Assembly (NCBI GenBank): GCA_029560805.1
Contig: JAKQKE010000191.1
Coordinates: forward strand, 1-32,570
Direction of reading: 5' to 3'
Source: Spirochaetota bacterium
GTDB taxonomy: Bacteria; Spirochaetota; Spirochaetia; Treponematales; UBA12059
Length of the DNA stretch: 32,570 bases
Shown piece by piece: positions 29,459-32,570 of this stretch (the first letter of the stretch is position 1; each line of letters opens with the position of its first letter). The translations under genes were made by a program, and so were the position numbers. A model generated the notes under the pieces. The model made no database searches. It saw only the letters and a program-made list of their open reading frames with translations, and was not told the origin of the DNA.

Positions 29459-32400
29459 ATGGCCAAGATCAGCTCCATAAAATCGGGCGAGCGCAGGAAC
29501 GCGACCATACTCTTCGCCGATCTCCAGGGCTTCACCGCGCTGTCGGAGCGCATGGATCCCGAGGAGATGGACGCGCTGATGACCAGGGTCTTCGGCGCCT
29601 TCGAGGAGATCATCGTCTCGCGGGGCGGCGTCGTGGAGAAGTACATAGGCGACGCCCTCGTCGCGGTCTTCGGCGTACCGGAGCTGCACGAGGACGACCC
29701 GCAGCGCGCGCTCGAGTCGGCGCTCGCCTTCCTCGAACGGAACCGCGCGCTCGAGGGCGAGCTCGCGCCGCGCGGGGCGACGCTGTCGTTCAGGATCGGC
29801 GTCCACTCCGGCCTCATAGCTACCGGCGACCGCGGCTCGTTCAAGGTGGTCACCGGGCACCCGATGGCCATAGCCCAGCGCCTCCAAACCGCCGCCGAGC
29901 CGGACCGGGTGCTCGTCTCGGACGCGGTCAAGGAGCGCTGCGAGGCCGACTTCGACTTCGAGGGGCCGCTCCGGCTAGCGGTCAAGGGCGCGAGCGACGA
30001 GCTCGTCGCCTGGCGCCTCGTCGGCCAGGCCCAGGAAGGCTCGCGCGACCAGGGGCCCTTCGTCGGCCGGCGCGACGAGCTCGAGGAGCTGCTCAGGCTC
30101 TACGTACGGCACGACCCGCGCGCGACGTCGGGCATGTACCTGGTCGGCGAAGCCGGCATAGGCAAGAGCCGCCTGGCCCACGCGCTCATGGAACGGGTGC
30201 GCCGCTTCCCGGAGTTCGGCTCGCCGGTGCTGTCGGCCAAGGCGCAGCGCTTCAGGCCGCTACGCTACGCCGTCGTCGTCGACCTGGTGCTCGACTACCT
30301 GGGCGTCGACTTCCAGTCGAGCCCCGAGGCCATAGCCTCGGCCCTGGCCGCGCAGCCCGGGGTCGAGCGGGCCCACGCCGAGCTGTTCGCCTCGCTCCTA
30401 TCGCCGGACGCCCCCGACGCCCGGCTCAGGGACTCGGAGATCGTGCTGGCGCTGTTCTCGATCTTCTCGGCGCTGATGGGGCGCTACGAGCGCGCCGTCT
30501 ATCCGGCCTTCCTGTTCATCGACAACGCCCAGGCGATGGACCGGCAATCGACGGAGTTCATCGCGTACTACCTGAAATCCGCCCCGTGCCGGCCCTTCGC
30601 GCTGCTGGCCGGGCGGGAGCACGGCCAGTCGATGCGCGACGCGTTCCCCGAGCTCAAGGCGCTGCGCCTCTACCCGCTCGCCCGCGACGAGGCGGCCGCG
30701 CTCGCCTCGGCCTACTGGCCGCAGGTACCCGAGCGCCTGCTCGAGGCAGTGCTAGCCCAGGCCGGGGGCAACCCGCTGTTCATCCGGGAGTACGCGCTGT
30801 TCGCCCGCAAGCACCGCGACCTGTCCAGCCTGCCCGGCACGATCCAGAACATGTTCATAGCGAGCCTCGAGCGCTTCGAGCCGGCCGCGCGCGAGCTGGC
30901 CACGGCCTGTTCGGTGTTCCTGCTGAACTTCGACACCGAGGAGGCCGCGCGCGTCTATGAGGCGGCCGGCGGCGATCCGACCACGGTGCCCGCCTCGCTC
31001 GAGGCCCTGTGCGCCGACGGCGTTCTCGTCCAGTCGGGCGAGCGCTTCGCCTTCTCGCTCGACGTGCTCAGAAAGGCCCTGTACGCGACCATCCTCAACC
31101 ATAACAAGCGCATTTTGCACGGCGTCGTAGCCGATATCATGCTGTCCTACCCGTCCAGAAACCGCTTCAGGCTGATCCGCCACCTGATGAAGGCCGAACG
31201 CTGGCTCGAGGCGGCCGACGTGATACGCTCGGATCCGGATCGCAACTACGGCTACGAGTACCTATCCATCATCGACGCGCTGTACAAGCGCCTGGCCAAG
31301 ACCGATCCCGACGCCGCCGTGCAGCTCCTGATTACCAAGAGCGCGCTCAACTTCAACGCCGGCAAGATCGACGAGGCCGAGGAGGACCTGAAGCGCGTGA
31401 TGCGTATCGCGGTCAACGAGCGCAACCCTCTGTGCATGGGCTTCGCCTACCACATGATCTGCGCCCACAACGTGATGGCCTCGTCGTTCCAGAAGGCCCG
31501 CTTCACCGGCCAGAAGGCCCTGCACTACTACCGCCGATCCGGCCTGGCCGCCAGGAGCGTGCAGAACGTCGTGCGCCACGTGGCGCTATCGGAGATCCAG
31601 CGCGGCAACTTCGAGGAGGCCCGCCAGATGGTCGAGAGCACCGCCTCGATCCCGGGCCGCGACGAATTCGAGTACGCGAGCGCCCTGGCGGAGGAGCGCC
31701 TGTACTCCGGCGACTATCGGGGCGCGCTCGCTGCCATCGAGGCGGTCGGAGACCGAAACGACGGCAGCTACGGCGCCGTGGCCCGCTTCTTCGGCAACGA
31801 CCTCAGGCTCAAGGTGCTCTGGCAACTCTGCGACTTCCGGGCCCTCGGGCCGGCGGCCAGGGCGCTGCTCGACTCGGGCGGCCTGAGCGACGCGATCGTC
31901 TCGCAGGCCCACGCGATGCTCGCCGCCTCGGCCACCCTGTACGGCGACGCCAAGGCCGCGCGCGAGTCCTTCATGCAGGCCGAGTACTACGCCGACAAGG
32001 CGCGCAACGACTACGACCGCCTCGAGTCGTCCAGGACCCTCGCCCTGTGCCACTTCGTGGCCGGCAACGCTCGCAAGGCCGAGACCGCCGCCAGGGAGGC
32101 CCTGATCCTCGGGCTCAGGCACTCGTGCTACTACCCTACCTTCACCGCGCTCATGCTGCTCGTGCAGATAGCCTCGGCCCGAGGCGACGACGACGAGGCC
32201 GGCTTCTTCCTGGCCGAGGCGTCGTACTTCTTCTCCACCGGTTTCCTCTTGTCGAATAAAGACGCGATCATATACTACTATTATGCTGGCGCCAGCGCGG
32301 CCGACGAGTCGTCGGCCCGTAGCCGCGGGATAGCCAGGCGCCTCCTCGAGGAGGAGAAGGCCAGGATAGGCGACCCCGAGCTCGTCGCCAACTTCCTGGC

Positions 32401-32461
32401 TTCGCGCGGCTTCGGGGAGATCGAAGCCGCGCTCGACGGCGTACGGGGGGACGGGCCATGA
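29459..32461 (+). CDS. Class III nucleotidyl cyclase-AAA ATPase-TPR signalling protein
   Basis: A 1000-residue soluble protein. Residues ~12-180 are a class III cyclase domain: metal Asp21 in LFADLQGFTALSERM, then KYIGDALVAVFG with Lys61 and Asp65. The transition-state motif, usually VNxAxRL, reads MAIAQRL (136-142): Asn is replaced by Ala137 and Arg141 is kept. From ~197 (GPFVGRRDELEELL) an AAA/STAND-type ATPase follows, with Walker A GEAGIGKSRL (about 230) and Walker B FLFIDNAQ (about 352). From ~600 to the end are helical TPR-like repeats (KSALNFNAGKIDEAEEDLKRV, ASATLYGDAKAARESFMQAEYYADKA). The ATG at 29459 is used; a longer in-frame extension runs through the FAD gene in another frame and is not real. 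It overlaps the next gene by ATGA. Confidence 0.87.
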   Translation: MAKISSIKSGERRNATILFADLQGFTALSERMDPEEMDALMTRVFGAFEEIIVSRGGVVEKYIGDALVAVFGVPELHEDDPQRALESALAFLERNRALEGELAPRGATLSFRIGVHSGLIATGDRGSFKVVTGHPMAIAQRLQTAAEPDRVLVSDAVKERCEADFDFEGPLRLAVKGASDELVAWRLVGQAQEGSRDQGPFVGRRDELEELLRLYVRHDPRATSGMYLVGEAGIGKSRLAHALMERVRRFPEFGSPVLSAKAQRFRPLRYAVVVDLVLDYLGVDFQSSPEAIASALAAQPGVERAHAELFASLLSPDAPDARLRDSEIVLALFSIFSALMGRYERAVYPAFLFIDNAQAMDRQSTEFIAYYLKSAPCRPFALLAGREHGQSMRDAFPELKALRLYPLARDEAAALASAYWPQVPERLLEAVLAQAGGNPLFIREYALFARKHRDLSSLPGTIQNMFIASLERFEPAARELATACSVFLLNFDTEEAARVYEAAGGDPTTVPASLEALCADGVLVQSGERFAFSLDVLRKALYATILNHNKRILHGVVADIMLSYPSRNRFRLIRHLMKAERWLEAADVIRSDPDRNYGYEYLSIIDALYKRLAKTDPDAAVQLLITKSALNFNAGKIDEAEEDLKRVMRIAVNERNPLCMGFAYHMICAHNVMASSFQKARFTGQKALHYYRRSGLAARSVQNVVRHVALSEIQRGNFEEARQMVESTASIPGRDEFEYASALAEERLYSGDYRGALAAIEAVGDRNDGSYGAVARFFGNDLRLKVLWQLCDFRALGPAARALLDSGGLSDAIVSQAHAMLAASATLYGDAKAARESFMQAEYYADKARNDYDRLESSRTLALCHFVAGNARKAETAAREALILGLRHSCYYPTFTALMLLVQIASARGDDDEAGFFLAEASYFFSTGFLLSNKDAIIYYYYAGASAADESSARSRGIARRLLEEEKARIGDPELVANFLASRGFGEIEAALDGVRGDGP

Positions 32462-32570
32462 ACGGCGGATCGGACATAGTCGGACTACTACGGGGCATGC
32501 CGTTCATCGGCGAGCTCGACGACGAGGCGCTGTCAGCCATCGCGTCGACCGCATCGCTCGTGAGCGCCGC
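32458..32570 (+). CDS. Start of a probable cyclic-nucleotide-binding-domain protein (partial)
   Basis: Only 37 codons are visible before the window ends. The ATG overlaps the TGA of the cyclase gene. The residues IVGLLRGMPFIGELDDEALSAIASTASLV match the opening helices of a CRP-type cyclic-nucleotide-binding domain, which typically reads 'LL+xxPxFxxLxxxxLxxlAxxxxxx'. If correct, it is a cAMP/cGMP effector co-translated with a cyclase-type protein. The phosphate-binding cassette lies outside the window, so the call stays provisional. Confidence 0.6.
   Translation, partial: MNGGSDIVGLLRGMPFIGELDDEALSAIASTASLVSA

Overview
This is a gene-dense, high-GC bacterial chromosomal segment (roughly two thirds G+C or more by eye) with no RNA genes, insertion sequences, phage genes or CRISPR array that I can recognise. 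The gene families fit a free-living, fermentative or anaerobic bacterium with chemotaxis and an outer envelope. They include a dCache-type chemoreceptor, a GH1 enzyme with a GPH-family sugar symporter, a secreted FMN/FAD reductase lipoprotein, a COG2509-type flavoprotein and a cyclase-AAA-TPR signalling protein. A high-GC spirochaete is my best guess, but this is inference and not proven by the sequence. An unusual trait is frequent use of the Ile codon ATA (in aroF: 12 ATC, 7 ATA, 0 ATT) despite the high GC.

Layout. 2-124: end of an unidentified gene. 121-3635 (minus): tetR, then GH1 beta-glycosidase, then GPH symporter. A perfect TetR-type palindrome covers the promoter between tetR and the glycosidase gene. 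3755-4447: tRNA acp3U modification enzyme (DTW family). 4440-6170 (minus): ABC exporter, divergent from a GAF-like/LuxR regulator (6218-7120). 7235-8595: Rnk/GreA-C-terminal-like protein overlapping an unknown protein. 8744-9067: thioredoxin with a CMPC active site. 9481-16125: aromatic amino acid cluster. aroF-aroB-aroC-pheA-tyrA run on plus with ATGA/GTGA overlaps and converge on aroK-aroA on minus; the dehydroquinate dehydratase and shikimate dehydrogenase steps are absent. 16175-17209 (minus): lamin-tail-domain lipoprotein, divergent from a chemoreceptor (17326-19545). 19542-22368 (minus): large secreted coiled-coil protein followed by a GH18-like protein. 22589-23017: rpiB. 23053-23721 (minus): GntR/FadR regulator, divergent from a GH43/GH32-like beta-propeller protein (23824-24774). 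24829-27720 (minus): MerR regulator, then the flavoprotein reductase lipoprotein. 27804-32570: COG2509-type FAD protein, cyclase-AAA-TPR protein and the start of a probable cyclic-nucleotide-binding protein.

Regulatory themes. Local regulators sit beside their probable targets, with candidate operators visible (TetR/GH1, MerR/flavoprotein, MerR/FAD protein). Many genes have a -10-like hexamer only 5-8 nt before the ATG and no Shine-Dalgarno, which suggests widespread leaderless mRNAs. Genes inside operons instead carry clear GGAGG-type sites. Four of six convergent gene pairs overlap at their stop codons, and a fifth pair ends inside a 13-bp tandem repeat. Short in-frame tandem repeats recur in several proteins.

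The most intriguing module is at the right edge. A 1000-residue class III cyclase-ATPase-TPR protein has an altered catalytic loop (the transition-state Asn position is Ala, the Arg is kept). It overlaps by 4 bp a gene that begins like a cyclic-nucleotide-binding domain.
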